DNA of 64,000 bases from Thermoanaerobaculales bacterium (GTDB lineage: Bacteria > Acidobacteriota > Thermoanaerobaculia > Thermoanaerobaculales > Sulfomarinibacteraceae), in contig DAOPQC010000012.1 in NCBI GenBank assembly GCA_035358815.1, forward strand, positions 1 to 64,000, in the 5' to 3' direction. The notes beneath the pieces are model-generated. The model ran no database searches. It had not been told where the DNA came from and worked only from the letters and a program-made list of their open reading frames with translations. Made by a program: the position numbers and the translations under genes. Each line of letters starts with the position of its first letter. The first letter of the stretch is position 1. This document shows positions 1 to 9,927 of this stretch, piece after piece.

Positions 1-1
1 C

Positions 2-2113
2 ACCGAGATCGGCGGCTCCCAGGGCGGCGCGCTCTCGGTGGTCACCAAGTCGGGCACCAACGAGGTCCATGGCTCGGTCTACGGCTTCTACCGCGACGAC
101 TCGATGCGCGCCAAGAAGGAGGTGGACGCGGAGAAGCCGCCGTACGAGCGCTACCAGCTCGGCGCCACCCTCGGCGGCCCGATCGTCCGCGACAAGACGC
201 ACTACTTCCTCGCCGTCGAGTACATCGACGTCTCCGACGTGGCCCGCTTCCGGCCCGGCGGCGCCTACGTCGACCTCGCCACCGACTACGACCTGCCGAT
301 CCAGCAGCAGCTGGCGAGCTTCAGCCTCGACCACCAGTTCAGCGGGTCCTCGACCGGTTTCCTCAAGGGGATGTACGAGCAGTACCGCCAGGACAACTTC
401 CGGGTCGGGGGCGTCAACGACGTCACCAACGGGCAGTCCCTCGACCGTGACAACTGGAACGCGGTGCTCGGCCTGACCAGCGTGTTCGGCGACGGCAACA
501 AGCTCAACGAGCTGCGCTTCCAGGCCGGCAACCGCGACTACGAGGAGCCGACCAACTCGGACGAGGTGGAGGAGTGGTTCTCGAGCGGCAACACGCTCAA
601 GATCGGCGGCAACACGGTCGGCGACCTGATCGGCTACGGCTCCTACTGGGAGGTGCGCGACACCTTCCACCTGCAGTCGACCATCGGCCGCAGCACCCAC
701 GACTGGAAGCTCGGCGCCGCCTGGTTCGGGGTCGAGGAGCAGTCGCGGATCGACACCTACCAGTACGGGCTGATGATCTACGTGACCGATGACCGCAGCC
801 TGCCGCTCGCCTACACCTGGGGCGAGGGCTCGAGCGATGTCACCACCAGCACCGACGTGCTGTCGGCGTTCATCCAGGACGACTGGCGGATGCGGCCGAA
901 CGTGACCCTGAGCCTCGGCCTGCGCTACGACTACGACTCCGACGGCAACAACCCGGACTTCGTCAATCCGATGACCGGCCCGCGGGCGGTGGACGAGAAC
1001 AACTTCCAGCCGCGGCTCGGCCTCTCCTGGGACCTCGGCAACGACGGCAAGTCCGTGATGCGCGCTGGGGCCGGGATCTTCACCGGCCGCTACCTGCTGG
1101 TGCCGGCGCTCCAGGAGCTGCAGCAGAACGGCACCACCGGCTGGCTCACCCACCAGAACTACAACGGCCTCTTCCTCTGTCTGCAGCTCGGCATCCCGCC
1201 GTCGGCCTGCCCGTGGATTCTCAACCCGGCGGACCCGGAGAACACGGGCATCGCGCTGGCCCAGAGCGTCATCCTGCTCGAGGACAGCCTCGAGGCGCCC
1301 GAGAGCTGGCAGGTCAACCTCGGCTTCACCCGTCGCCTGGGCAACAGCGGGCTCTATGTCGATCTCGAGGGCCTGTATGCCGAGGGCGACAAGGAGTTCT
1401 ACAACTTCAACTCGAACTGGGCGGGCAACGACCAGCCCGGGCGCATCGACGCGACGTACAACGCGATCAACATCCGCTCGAACCTCGGCCACTCCGAGTA
1501 CATGGCGGGGATCCTGTCGCTCAACGGCACCTTCGGCAACGGCCACATGCTGACCTCGTCGGTCACCTGGGCCGACAAGAAGAACCTGACCGACGACTTC
1601 ACGCCCGAGTTCCCCGAGGGGTACCCCAACGACGCGGCCGATCCCGAGGCCGAGTGGGGACCGAGCCGCTCGATCGAGGACATCAGGGTCGTCGTGTCCG
1701 GGGTGTTCCGGCTGCCGGCCAACTTCATGTTCTCCGGGACCTGGGTCTACGGCAGCGGCCAGCCCTGGAACCACCTGCTCGGCTACGACTACAACACCGA
1801 TGGGTTCGCGTCCGACCGCCCTGCGGGCGTCGACCGCAACTCGATGGACGGGCCGAGCTTCAACGAGTTCGACGCGCGGCTGAGCTGGACGCTGCCGCTG
1901 GGCGGCGCCGCCGATCTCGAGCTCATCGCCGAGGTCTTCAACCTGTTCGACTCCACGAACTGGGATGTCACCACGGTCGACAACGGCGAGTTCCTGTCGG
2001 GGCCGACGATCACCAACCCGACCCTGCCCTACGTCGAGAACCCGCGCTACGGGCGGTACCTGGACACGCTGCGGCCGCAGGAGTTCCAGCTCGGCGCGCG
2101 GCTGCGCTTCTAG
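2..2113 (+). CDS. TonB-dependent receptor, Oar-like (5' partial)
   Basis: C-terminal 703 residues of an outer-membrane TonB-dependent receptor; the frame is open from base 2, so signal peptide, any regulatory-like N-domain and most of the plug lie outside the window. The plug end reads GGALSVVTKSGTNEVHGS, characteristic of Oar/carboxypeptidase-regulatory-like receptors. The rest is beta-barrel: repeated strands such as VTLSLGLRYDYDSDG, Asp/Asn-rich loops, and a C-terminal LGARLRF ending in Phe, the usual outer-membrane sorting residue. It would import a bulky substrate using TonB energy; nothing in the sequence reveals which. The gene ends before a strong hairpin terminator, so it is not co-transcribed with the downstream metabolic genes. 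Confidence 0.9.
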   Translation, partial: TEIGGSQGGALSVVTKSGTNEVHGSVYGFYRDDSMRAKKEVDAEKPPYERYQLGATLGGPIVRDKTHYFLAVEYIDVSDVARFRPGGAYVDLATDYDLPIQQQLASFSLDHQFSGSSTGFLKGMYEQYRQDNFRVGGVNDVTNGQSLDRDNWNAVLGLTSVFGDGNKLNELRFQAGNRDYEEPTNSDEVEEWFSSGNTLKIGGNTVGDLIGYGSYWEVRDTFHLQSTIGRSTHDWKLGAAWFGVEEQSRIDTYQYGLMIYVTDDRSLPLAYTWGEGSSDVTTSTDVLSAFIQDDWRMRPNVTLSLGLRYDYDSDGNNPDFVNPMTGPRAVDENNFQPRLGLSWDLGNDGKSVMRAGAGIFTGRYLLVPALQELQQNGTTGWLTHQNYNGLFLCLQLGIPPSACPWILNPADPENTGIALAQSVILLEDSLEAPESWQVNLGFTRRLGNSGLYVDLEGLYAEGDKEFYNFNSNWAGNDQPGRIDATYNAINIRSNLGHSEYMAGILSLNGTFGNGHMLTSSVTWADKKNLTDDFTPEFPEGYPNDAADPEAEWGPSRSIEDIRVVVSGVFRLPANFMFSGTWVYGSGQPWNHLLGYDYNTDGFASDRPAGVDRNSMDGPSFNEFDARLSWTLPLGGAADLELIAEVFNLFDSTNWDVTTVDNGEFLSGPTITNPTLPYVENPRYGRYLDTLRPQEFQLGARLRF

Positions 2114-2160
2114 CGGGCAGGGAGCCGGAGAGGGACCGTGGCCATCGCGTGACAGCCGCA

Positions 2161-2198
2161 GGGGCGCACCGGGCGACCGGTGCGCCCCTGCTTCTTTG
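2161..2198 (+). terminator. Rho-independent terminator after the TonB receptor
   Basis: A perfect 10-bp stem (GGGGCGCACC paired with GGTGCGCCCC) around an 8-nt loop is followed by TGCTTCTTT. It lies 48 bases after the receptor stop codon and just before the SDR ribosome binding site. Confidence 0.8.
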
Positions 2199-2209
2199 GG
2201 GGGAGACGC

Positions 2210-2992
2210 ATGATCGAAACCGGGCTCAAGGACAAGGTGGTGATCGTCACCGGCGCCGCGGCCGGCATCGGCCGGGCGACCGCGCTGCGGTTCGCCGAGG
2301 AGGGCAGCCGGGTGGCGGCGTGGGACGTCAACGACGCGGGCGCGGCGGCGCTGGTTTCGGAAATCGAGGCCGCGGGCGGCACCGGGCTCTTCCAGAAGGT
2401 CAACGTCGCGGCTGCGGCCGAGGTCGGCGCCGCGATCGCGGCCCTCGTCAAGCGGTGGGGCGGGATTGCCGTGCTGGTCAACAACGCCGGCATCGTCCGC
2501 GACGCCCAGCTCGTCAAGTACAAGGACGGCGAGGTCGTGGCGACCATGACCGACGAGCAGTGGGAGGCCGTGATCGGTGTCAACCTGCGCGGGGTCTTCA
2601 ACTGCACTCGCGCGGTGGTGCCGCACCTGATCGTCGCCGGCGGCGGGGCGATCCTCAACGCGAGCTCGGTGGTCGGGCTGTACGGCAACTTCGGCCAGAC
2701 CAACTACGTCGCCGCCAAGGCCGGGGTCGTCGGCATGACCAAGACCTGGGCCCGCGAGCTCGCGAAGTTCGGGATCCGGGTCAACGCGGTGGCGCCGGGG
2801 TTCGTGGCCACCGAGATCCTGCAGGCGATGCCGGAGAAGGTCCTCCAGGGGATGGTGGGCCGCACGCCGCTCGGCCGGATGGGGCAGCCGCGGGACATCG
2901 CCGAGGCCTACGTGTGGCTGGCGTCGGACGCGGCAAGCTGGATCACCGGCCAGACCCTGGGCGTCGACGGCGGGCTGGTGGTGGGGACGTAG
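2210..2992 (+). CDS. SDR family oxidoreductase, FabG-like
   Basis: 260-aa classical short-chain dehydrogenase/reductase, cytoplasmic, expected to reduce 3-ketoacyl thioesters (ACP or CoA) with NAD(P)H. Seen: Rossmann motif TGAAAGIGRA near residue 15, NNAGI, catalytic Ser in NASSVVG, YxxxK in TNYVAAKAG, and a C-terminal ITGQTLGVDGGLVVGT typical of FabG/PhaB relatives. ATG at 2210 follows a GGGGGGAGA ribosome site. It heads a run with a KAS III-like enzyme, hydrolases, acyl-CoA ligase and thiolase, so a role in building or degrading a beta-hydroxy/keto acyl chain is likely; the substrate is unknown. Confidence 0.88.
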   Translation: MIETGLKDKVVIVTGAAAGIGRATALRFAEEGSRVAAWDVNDAGAAALVSEIEAAGGTGLFQKVNVAAAAEVGAAIAALVKRWGGIAVLVNNAGIVRDAQLVKYKDGEVVATMTDEQWEAVIGVNLRGVFNCTRAVVPHLIVAGGGAILNASSVVGLYGNFGQTNYVAAKAGVVGMTKTWARELAKFGIRVNAVAPGFVATEILQAMPEKVLQGMVGRTPLGRMGQPRDIAEAYVWLASDAASWITGQTLGVDGGLVVGT

Positions 2993-3001
2993 GAGTGACG
3001 T

Positions 3002-3122
3002 CTCCGTCTCCGTGCCCGGGCCCGTGTCCGTTTCTTGTCGTTGTGGCCGGGCTCTCGTAGCTTCGAGAGACTCGGGGGACGGGAACGGGGACGGGAACGG
3101 GAACGGGAACGGGAACGGGGAG
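3002..3122. repeat. Hexamer G-rich array with C-rich partner arm
   Basis: Bases 3074-3122 are a period-6 array of GGGAAC/GGGGAC units on the plus strand. A looser C-rich arm at 3002-3035 (CCGTCTCCGTGCCCGGG...) can pair with it. Runs of three or more G separated by three bases fit the canonical G-quadruplex motif. The array ends 6 bases before the KAS III-like start codon, so it occupies the place of its leader and ribosome binding site. Confidence 0.85.
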
Positions 3123-3128
3123 GGCAGC

Positions 3129-4121
<993 letters not shown>

Positions 4122-4187
4122 CATGGGGGCCCGGGGCGTGGCGAGGAGGGCTCGGGCAGGCGTGAGCGGGCAGGGGGTGAACGTCAC

Positions 4188-5153
4188 GTGCAGGGTCGAA
4201 CCGCACTGAAGCTGGCGATCGGGTTCGGGCTGGCCGCCATCGCGGTGCCGATGCTGATCGGCGCGTGGCTGGTCTGGAAGCGGCCGCTGACGGTGGACGC
4301 GTGGGTGAGCCGGCTGGCGCTCGGCAAGCGAGGCCTGCGGGCGTCGGAGCTGGCCACCCCTGCCGGGACGATGACGGTCTGGGAGGGCGGCAGCGGCCCG
4401 GCGATGGTGCTGCTGCACGGGGCCGGCGACCAGGCAGGGGCGTGGGCGCGGATCCTGGAGCCGCTGGCCGCCGACTACCGGGTGCTGGTGCCGGACCTGC
4501 CCGGCCACTGGAAGAGCGACCCGCGCCAGGGGCCGATCGGCATCGAGCAGCTACTCGGCGGCCTCGAGGCGGTGATGGACGAGCGGTGCGCGGGCGAGCC
4601 GGCGACCCTGGTCGGCAACTCGATGGGCGCCTGGATCGCCTTCCTCTACTCGGTCGAGCATCCGGAGCGCGTGACGCGGTTGGTGGCGATCAACGGCGGC
4701 CCGGTCCGCGGCGAGAACCCGGGGGTCAACGTGCTGCCGGGGAGCCGGGAGGAGGCGCGGGCGACCATGAAGGCGCTGCTCGGCCCCAACACCGTGCTCC
4801 CCCCGGACTTCGTGCTCGATGACGTGGTGCGCCAGGCGAAGGACGGGCCCGCGGCCCGGTTCGCGCAGGGGCTGCTGCTGGCGGGATCAAAGCTCGGCAG
4901 CTACGTCCTCGACGGCCGCCTCGGCGAGGTGACCGTGCCGGTCGAGCTGGTGTGGGGCGACGCCGACGAGCTGTTCACGATGAGCTACGCGCAGCTCCTG
5001 GTCCAAGGGCTGCCAGACGCCCGGCTGCACCCGGTGAAGGGCTGCGGCCACGTGCCGCAGCGCGAGTGCCCCGACCGGGTGCTCACGGCCCTCGGCGCGG
5101 CGCTCGGTGGGGCTGCTCCGGCCGCAGGACAGGCGCGGGAGGGCGAGGAATGA
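4188..5153 (+). CDS. Alpha/beta hydrolase with N-terminal membrane anchor
   Basis: 321-aa alpha/beta-hydrolase fold protein. Residues 8-30 form one hydrophobic segment, so the enzyme is probably anchored to the inner membrane (or an uncleaved signal). Oxyanion region VLLHGAGDQ, nucleophile elbow GNSMG (S145), acid in WGDADELF and base in GCGHVP make a complete Ser-Asp-His triad. The start is taken as GTG 4188, after GGGGGTGA. Its stop overlaps the start of the downstream acyl-CoA ligase (ATGA), showing translational coupling. It may be an esterase or thioesterase acting on the product of the adjacent acyl enzymes; the substrate is not deducible. Confidence 0.85.
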   Translation: MQGRTALKLAIGFGLAAIAVPMLIGAWLVWKRPLTVDAWVSRLALGKRGLRASELATPAGTMTVWEGGSGPAMVLLHGAGDQAGAWARILEPLAADYRVLVPDLPGHWKSDPRQGPIGIEQLLGGLEAVMDERCAGEPATLVGNSMGAWIAFLYSVEHPERVTRLVAINGGPVRGENPGVNVLPGSREEARATMKALLGPNTVLPPDFVLDDVVRQAKDGPAARFAQGLLLAGSKLGSYVLDGRLGEVTVPVELVWGDADELFTMSYAQLLVQGLPDARLHPVKGCGHVPQRECPDRVLTALGAALGGAAPAAGQAREGEE

Positions 5154-6682
5154 TCCACGGCGACCTCCTCGGCGAGCGGGCGCGGCTGTCACCCGAGCGA
5201 GAGGCGCTGGTGACGGTTGCCGACCGGAAACGGTACCGCTACCGCGAGCTCGACCAGCGTGCCGTGGGCTGCGCCAGGATGTGGATGTATGGGCTCGGGC
5301 TGCGGCCCGGCGACCGGGTCGCCATCCTGTCGGGCAACCGGATCGAGCTCCTGGACGCGTTCTTCGCCGCCGGCAAGAGCGGCGTCGTGCTGGTGCCGCT
5401 GAGCACGCGGCTCACCGCCAACGAGCTCGAGCTGATCGTGCGCGACTGCGGGCCGCGCGCGCTGATCTACGGCGGCGAGCACCGGGCGCTGGTGCGGCGG
5501 TTGCGGCCTCGGGTCGAGGTCGACTTCTGGGTGGCGTTGGACGAGCCCGACCGCGACGATGACCTCGACTACGCCGAGATGGTGCTCACCCGCGGCGCCG
5601 GCAGCTCGGTGCATCGGCGGTGCCGTCCCGAGGACCCGTACTGCCTGCTCTACACCTCGGGCACGACCGGGCGGCCGAAGGGGGTGGTCATCCCCCACCG
5701 TCAGATCTCGTGGAACGCCTACAGCACCGCCACCTGCTGGCAGCTCGACGAGAACGACGTCAGCTCGATCTTCACGCCTCTCTACCACGCCGGCGGGCTG
5801 GGGGCGTTCCTGACGCCGCTGATCATGGCCGGCGGCCGGCTGGTGCTGCACGCCAACTTCGACGCAGCCGAGGTGTGGAGGGTGATCGAGCAGGAGGCCT
5901 GCACGGCCGTGCTCGGCGTGCCGACGATCTGGAAGATCCTGGCCGACGCGCCGGAGTTCCAGACGGTCGACCTGAGCCGGGTGCGCTGGCTGATCTCCGG
6001 TGGCGCGCCGTTGCCGAGGCACCTGATCGAGGTCTACCGCGCGCGCGGAGTGGTGCTCCGCCAGGGCTACGGGCTCACCGAGGTCGGCGTCAACTGCTTC
6101 ACGATGACCGACGAGGAGGCCTACGCCAAGGCGGGCTCCGTCGGCAGGCCGATGATGTTCACCGAGGCGAAGGTCGTCTCCGAGAGCGGCCAGGAGCTGC
6201 CGGCCGGAGAGGTCGGCGAGCTCTGCTTCCGCGGCCCGCACGTCAGCGCCGGCTACTGGAACAACCCGCAGGCCACCGCCGAGGTTTACGACAGCCAGGG
6301 GTGGTTCCACACCGGCGACATGGCGGTGCGGGACGAGGACGGCTTCTTCTTCATCGCCGGCCGGGCGAAGGACATGTTCATCTCCGGAGGGGTCAACGTC
6401 TACCCGGCGGAGATCGAGAGCCAGCTCCTGCAGCACCCTGAGGTCCGCGACGCGGCGGTGATCGGCGTGGCCGACGAGACCTGGGGCGAGGTCGGGGTCG
6501 CATTCGTGGTGCCGCGGGAGGGGGTCGAGATCGACGCGGCCGGGCTCGCCGGGTTCCTGGGCGCGCGGCTGGCGCGCTACAAGCTGCCGAAGCGCTTCAT
6601 CGTGGTCGGCGAGCTGCCGCGCACCCCGTACGGCAAGGTCGTCAAGGCCGAGCTCGCCAAGCTGCTCGCGGGAGGCGGTTGA
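5150..6682 (+). CDS. AMP-dependent acyl-CoA synthetase/ligase
   Basis: 510-aa member of the ANL superfamily, activating a carboxylic acid with ATP to an acyl-adenylate and then to the CoA thioester. Seen: P-loop YTSGTTGRPKGVV, the RQGYGLTEVG motif, TGDMAVRDEDGFFFIAGRAKDM hinge region split around GRAKDMFISGGVNVYPAEIE, and C-terminal catalytic Lys in PYGKVVKAEL. Closest in style to medium/long-chain fatty-acid or cyclohexanecarboxylate-type ligases. ATG 5150 overlaps the preceding stop and follows GGGCGAGGA. It probably loads the acyl substrate used by the KAS III-like enzyme and thiolase in the same run. Confidence 0.9.
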   Translation: MIHGDLLGERARLSPEREALVTVADRKRYRYRELDQRAVGCARMWMYGLGLRPGDRVAILSGNRIELLDAFFAAGKSGVVLVPLSTRLTANELELIVRDCGPRALIYGGEHRALVRRLRPRVEVDFWVALDEPDRDDDLDYAEMVLTRGAGSSVHRRCRPEDPYCLLYTSGTTGRPKGVVIPHRQISWNAYSTATCWQLDENDVSSIFTPLYHAGGLGAFLTPLIMAGGRLVLHANFDAAEVWRVIEQEACTAVLGVPTIWKILADAPEFQTVDLSRVRWLISGGAPLPRHLIEVYRARGVVLRQGYGLTEVGVNCFTMTDEEAYAKAGSVGRPMMFTEAKVVSESGQELPAGEVGELCFRGPHVSAGYWNNPQATAEVYDSQGWFHTGDMAVRDEDGFFFIAGRAKDMFISGGVNVYPAEIESQLLQHPEVRDAAVIGVADETWGEVGVAFVVPREGVEIDAAGLAGFLGARLARYKLPKRFIVVGELPRTPYGKVVKAELAKLLAGGG

Positions 6683-6699
6683 CGGTCCGCCATGACACG

Positions 6700-6780
6700 G
6701 CTTTCGATTTCCTTTACTGTTCCGTCTCGGGCGTGACGACCCGGCGCGCTCGTCAGGAAACGGGAAAGGAAATCGAAAGC
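6700..6780. repeat. Perfect 16-bp inverted repeat between ligase and thiolase
   Basis: GCTTTCGATTTCCTTT at 6700-6715 is exactly mirrored by AAAGGAAATCGAAAGC at 6765-6780, with a 49-base spacer. No T-tract follows, so it is not a standard terminator. It ends 14 bases before the thiolase start and resembles a diverged member of the complementary-arm gap repeats seen elsewhere in the window. Confidence 0.8.
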
Positions 6781-6794
6781 AGGGAGGGTTCAGA

Positions 6795-8000
6795 ATGGCC
6801 AAGAAGCTCTACATCGCTGCCTACCACCAGTCGAAGTTCGGCAAGCTGCTCGACATGCAGGTCCCGGACATCATCGCCAACGCCGTCAAAGGGGTGTGCG
6901 GCGAGGTCGGGGTCGAGCCGGCGGTGCTCGATGTCGGCTCGATCGGCGCCACCTGCCACTTCTCGCTCAACGAGCAGGGCCTGCTTGCCGGGCTGATGGC
7001 GATGGTGCCGGGCCTCGGCGGCAAGCCGATCGAGGCGGTCGAGAATGCCTGCGCCTCGGGCGGCCAGGCGGTGCTGTCGGTGGCGCACAAGCTGCTGCTC
7101 GGGCACGGCGAGGTCGGGGTCGCGGTCGGCTACGAGAAGATGCGCGACAACGAGGGCAAGATGGACGGCGCGCTGATCGGGAAGGTCCTCGGCTACTTCA
7201 GCCATCCCGCCGAGCGCGTCGGCAAGGTCTACGTCTTCCCGCACCTGTTCGCCGAGGTGATGCGCGACTACATGGCGGCCCACGGCGCCACCGAGCGCGA
7301 CCTGGCGGCGGTGGCGGTCCAGGAGTACGCCAACGGCAACCACAACCCCTACGCGCAGATGCAGAAGGTCCAGGTCTCCCTGGACGAGGCCGCATCGCCC
7401 GAGGGCCGCAACCGGTACATCGTCGACGGGCTGCCGCTGAAGACGTACGACTGCTCGCAGATCACCGACGGCTATGCGGCGCTGATCCTGGCCACCGACA
7501 AGGGCCTGGAGCGGCTGGGCGTGGCCAAGGCCGACTGCGTCGAGCTCGCCGGCTTCGGCCAGGCCACCGATCCGCTGCTCAAGGAAGGCCGTGACGTGCT
7601 GCGGCCGCAGGGCGCGTACCGCGCGATGGCGACCGCCTACCAGATGGCGGGCGCGCAAGCCGCCGACGTCAACGTTGCCGAGGTCCACGACTGCTTCACG
7701 GTCATGGGTGCGATCGCCGCCGAGGTCATCGGCAAGGCGGAGCACGGCAAGGGCGCGCGCTACTGGGCCGACGGCAAGGCGAGCCCGCAGGGCGAGTGCG
7801 GCATCAACACCTCGGGCGGCCTGATCGCCAAGGGCCACCCGGTCGGCGCCACCGGCGTGGCGATGATCGGCTGGTCGGCGTGGCAGCTGCTCGGCAAGGC
7901 GCCGGCGCCGATCCAGGTGCCCAACCCGAGGCTTGCCGCCACCTTCAACATCGGCGGGCCGATCTGCGCCTCGGTGTGCACCGTGCTGCGGCGCGCCTGA
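6795..8000 (+). CDS. Thiolase family protein (acetyl-CoA acyltransferase-like)
   Basis: 401-aa thiolase, cleaving or forming beta-ketoacyl-CoA. The acyl-accepting Cys is C86 in ENACASGGQA, followed by the SCP2/SCPx-type motif VHDCFT (in place of NEAF), the conserved GHPVGATG and the second Cys in ICASVCTVL. The HDCF form is typical of bacterial SCPx-like thiolases, which often lack the classical biosynthetic loop. Such genes frequently pair with a DUF35 OB-fold partner, which is absent here. ATG 6795 follows GGGAGGGTTCAG. With the ligase and SDR it fits a beta-oxidation-like or Claisen-type acyl pathway. Confidence 0.88.
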   Translation: MAKKLYIAAYHQSKFGKLLDMQVPDIIANAVKGVCGEVGVEPAVLDVGSIGATCHFSLNEQGLLAGLMAMVPGLGGKPIEAVENACASGGQAVLSVAHKLLLGHGEVGVAVGYEKMRDNEGKMDGALIGKVLGYFSHPAERVGKVYVFPHLFAEVMRDYMAAHGATERDLAAVAVQEYANGNHNPYAQMQKVQVSLDEAASPEGRNRYIVDGLPLKTYDCSQITDGYAALILATDKGLERLGVAKADCVELAGFGQATDPLLKEGRDVLRPQGAYRAMATAYQMAGAQAADVNVAEVHDCFTVMGAIAAEVIGKAEHGKGARYWADGKASPQGECGINTSGGLIAKGHPVGATGVAMIGWSAWQLLGKAPAPIQVPNPRLAATFNIGGPICASVCTVLRRA

Positions 8001-8024
8001 GGGTGCGCACGCCCTGATCGCGTA

Positions 8025-8098
8025 CCCGTACCCGTTCCCGTCCCCGTTCCCGAAGCCGACATCTCGGAAACGGGAGCGGGCACGGGATCGGGAACGGA
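8025..8098. repeat. Hexamer array with complementary arms
   Basis: The left arm (8025-8054) is C-rich period 6 (CCCGTA, CCCGTT, CCCGTC) and the right arm (8067-8098) is G-rich (CGGGAG, CGGGCA, CGGGAT, CGGGAA). The arms are complementary, so a long imperfect hairpin can form. It fills the gap between thiolase and the next hydrolase. Confidence 0.8.
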
Positions 8099-8123
8099 GT
8101 GATACCCGCGGGGAGGTCTCACC

Positions 8124-9002
8124 ATGAGCCAGGAGATCCAACCCACGCGCAGCGGCCACCTCGACGTCGGCGGCCGGAAGGTGTGGTGGGAGTACCACGG
8201 TGACGGGAGCCGCGAGGCGGTGTGCCTGCTCAACGGCCTCGCCATGAGCACCCGCGCCTGGTACGGGTTTCTGCCGGTCCTGACCGACGCCTACGACGTG
8301 ATCCTCTACGACTTCCTCGGCCAGGGCCAGTCGTCGCAGGACGACGTCCCCTACTCGATCCCCGAGCTCGCCCGCCATCTGACGCTGATCCTCGACGAGG
8401 TGGGCCAGCCCAAGGTCCACCTGATGGGGATCTCCTACGGCGGCTTCATCGCCCTCGACTTTGGCCGCCTCTACCAGGAGCGGCTGCACACGCTGACCCT
8501 GTCCGGCATCCTGCTTTCCCACGAGAAGCTGTTCCAGATGTACCAGGACATCTCGCTGCGCTTCTACCGCGGCAGCGAGGAGGCGTTCGAGCTCTACACC
8601 CACTACATGTACGAGAAGATCTTCGGCGAGGCCTTCGTCGCCGCGATCCCGCCGGAGCAGCTGGAGGCGATGCGCCGGCGCTTCTACGACCGCTACGTCG
8701 GCTCGCGCCATTGCCTGATCCGGCTCACCGAGGCGCAGGACCCGTTCTTCGGCTCGCTCGACGCCAACCTGCCCGGCTACCGGGCGATCGCCACCCCGAC
8801 CTTGATGATCGTCGGCGGCCAGGACCGGGCGATCCCGCTCTGGCAGCAGCGCAAGATCTACGACCTGCTGCCGAACGCGCGCTGGGTGGAGATCGCCGGC
8901 AGCGGCCACACCGTCCACATCGAGAAGCCGCGGCAGTTCTTCGGAACGATCCGGGCCTTCATGGCCGCAAAGTCGCTCGACTTCGACCCGGTGGCGAGCT
9001 GA
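8124..9002 (+). CDS. Alpha/beta hydrolase
   Basis: 292-aa alpha/beta-hydrolase fold protein without signal peptide or membrane segment. Seen: LLNGLAMSTRAW at the oxyanion site (HG replaced by NG), FLGQGQSS, nucleophile elbow MGISYGG (S104), Asp in GGQDRAIP and His in GSGHTVHIE. The NG instead of HG oxyanion dipeptide is shared with the next gene, suggesting the two are related and act on related esters or thioesters. ATG 8124 follows GGGGAGGTCTCACC. Its stop overlaps the next start (TGATG). Hydrolase of unknown substrate in the acyl-metabolism run. Confidence 0.85.
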   Translation: MSQEIQPTRSGHLDVGGRKVWWEYHGDGSREAVCLLNGLAMSTRAWYGFLPVLTDAYDVILYDFLGQGQSSQDDVPYSIPELARHLTLILDEVGQPKVHLMGISYGGFIALDFGRLYQERLHTLTLSGILLSHEKLFQMYQDISLRFYRGSEEAFELYTHYMYEKIFGEAFVAAIPPEQLEAMRRRFYDRYVGSRHCLIRLTEAQDPFFGSLDANLPGYRAIATPTLMIVGGQDRAIPLWQQRKIYDLLPNARWVEIAGSGHTVHIEKPRQFFGTIRAFMAAKSLDFDPVAS

Positions 9003-9805
9003 TGTTTCATCGCGTCGACGGCCAGGGCGAGCCGCTCGTCCTGCTCAACGGCATCGCCATGAGCGTGGCCAGCTGGGAGGAGGTGGCGCGGCCACTCGCC
9101 GAGCGCTTCCGGGTCGTGCGCTTCGATTTCCGCGGCCAGCTGTTGTCGCCGGGCGACCCGCCGCGCGACGTGCTCGAGCACGCCCGCGACGTGGTCGGAC
9201 TGCTCGACCGGCTGGCCGTCGATCGCGCCCACGTCGTGGCCACCTCGTTCGGCGCGGCGGTCGCCCTGCTGGTGGCGGCGCGCTGGCCGGAGCGCGTGCA
9301 GTCGTTGGTGTCAATCGCCTCGGCGGACGCCTTCGATGCGTCCATGGCCGAGGAGGTGGCGAGGTGGCGCAGGGCCTGCATCGACGCCCTGGCGACCGGC
9401 GACCCTGCCCTGCTCAGCGACGCGCTCGAACCGGTCGTCTACTCGGCCGGCTACCTGGCCGCGCACGAGCCCGCGCGGGCGCTGCGGCGCCGCCAGCTCG
9501 CCGCACTGCCCGACGCCTGGTTTGAGGGCCTGATCGGGCTCATCGACTCGACCCCGAGCGTGGCCCTGTCGGGGGAGCTCGCCGCGGTGCGCTGCCCGAC
9601 CCTGGTTGCCGCCGCCGAGCTCGACCGCTTCATCCCGCTGGCGCGCTGCCGCGCGCTTGCGGAGGGGATCGCCGGCGCGCGCTTCACCCTCGTCGGGGGC
9701 GCCGGCCACGCGGTGGTCATCGAGCAGCCCGAGAGGATCGCGACGCTCTGCCTCGACTTCGTTGCCAACCTCGGTTCTCGGCTCGGAGCCGGTCCGCTGA
9801 CTTGA
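9002..9805 (+). CDS. Alpha/beta hydrolase
   Basis: 267-aa alpha/beta-hydrolase. LLNGIAMSVASW mirrors the oxyanion region of the upstream hydrolase; the nucleophile is S82 in ATSFGAA (small-x-Ser-x-Gly, first Gly replaced by Ala), acid in AAELDRFIP and base in GGAGHAVVIEQPE. The start overlaps the upstream stop by TGATG, so the pair is translationally coupled and ends this transcription unit. Two adjacent, moderately similar hydrolases suggest an old duplication or a heteromeric enzyme. The substrate cannot be inferred. Confidence 0.85.
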   Translation: MFHRVDGQGEPLVLLNGIAMSVASWEEVARPLAERFRVVRFDFRGQLLSPGDPPRDVLEHARDVVGLLDRLAVDRAHVVATSFGAAVALLVAARWPERVQSLVSIASADAFDASMAEEVARWRRACIDALATGDPALLSDALEPVVYSAGYLAAHEPARALRRRQLAALPDAWFEGLIGLIDSTPSVALSGELAAVRCPTLVAAAELDRFIPLARCRALAEGIAGARFTLVGGAGHAVVIEQPERIATLCLDFVANLGSRLGAGPLT

Positions 9806-9927
9806 AGGGGCTGATGACCGGGATGCGTGTCCCTGGCCGCTGAATTGTCGCTCCGAGCCGACAACCGAGGATTGAGGGAAAGCAAATGCTGTAACCTTGA
9901 GGCGAGCGCTTCTCGAGGAGGTCAGCC

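Noticed and set aside
3074..3122. Hexamer arrays as CRISPR arrays
   Set aside because: Repeats are 6 bases in direct tandem with no spacers and no cas genes.
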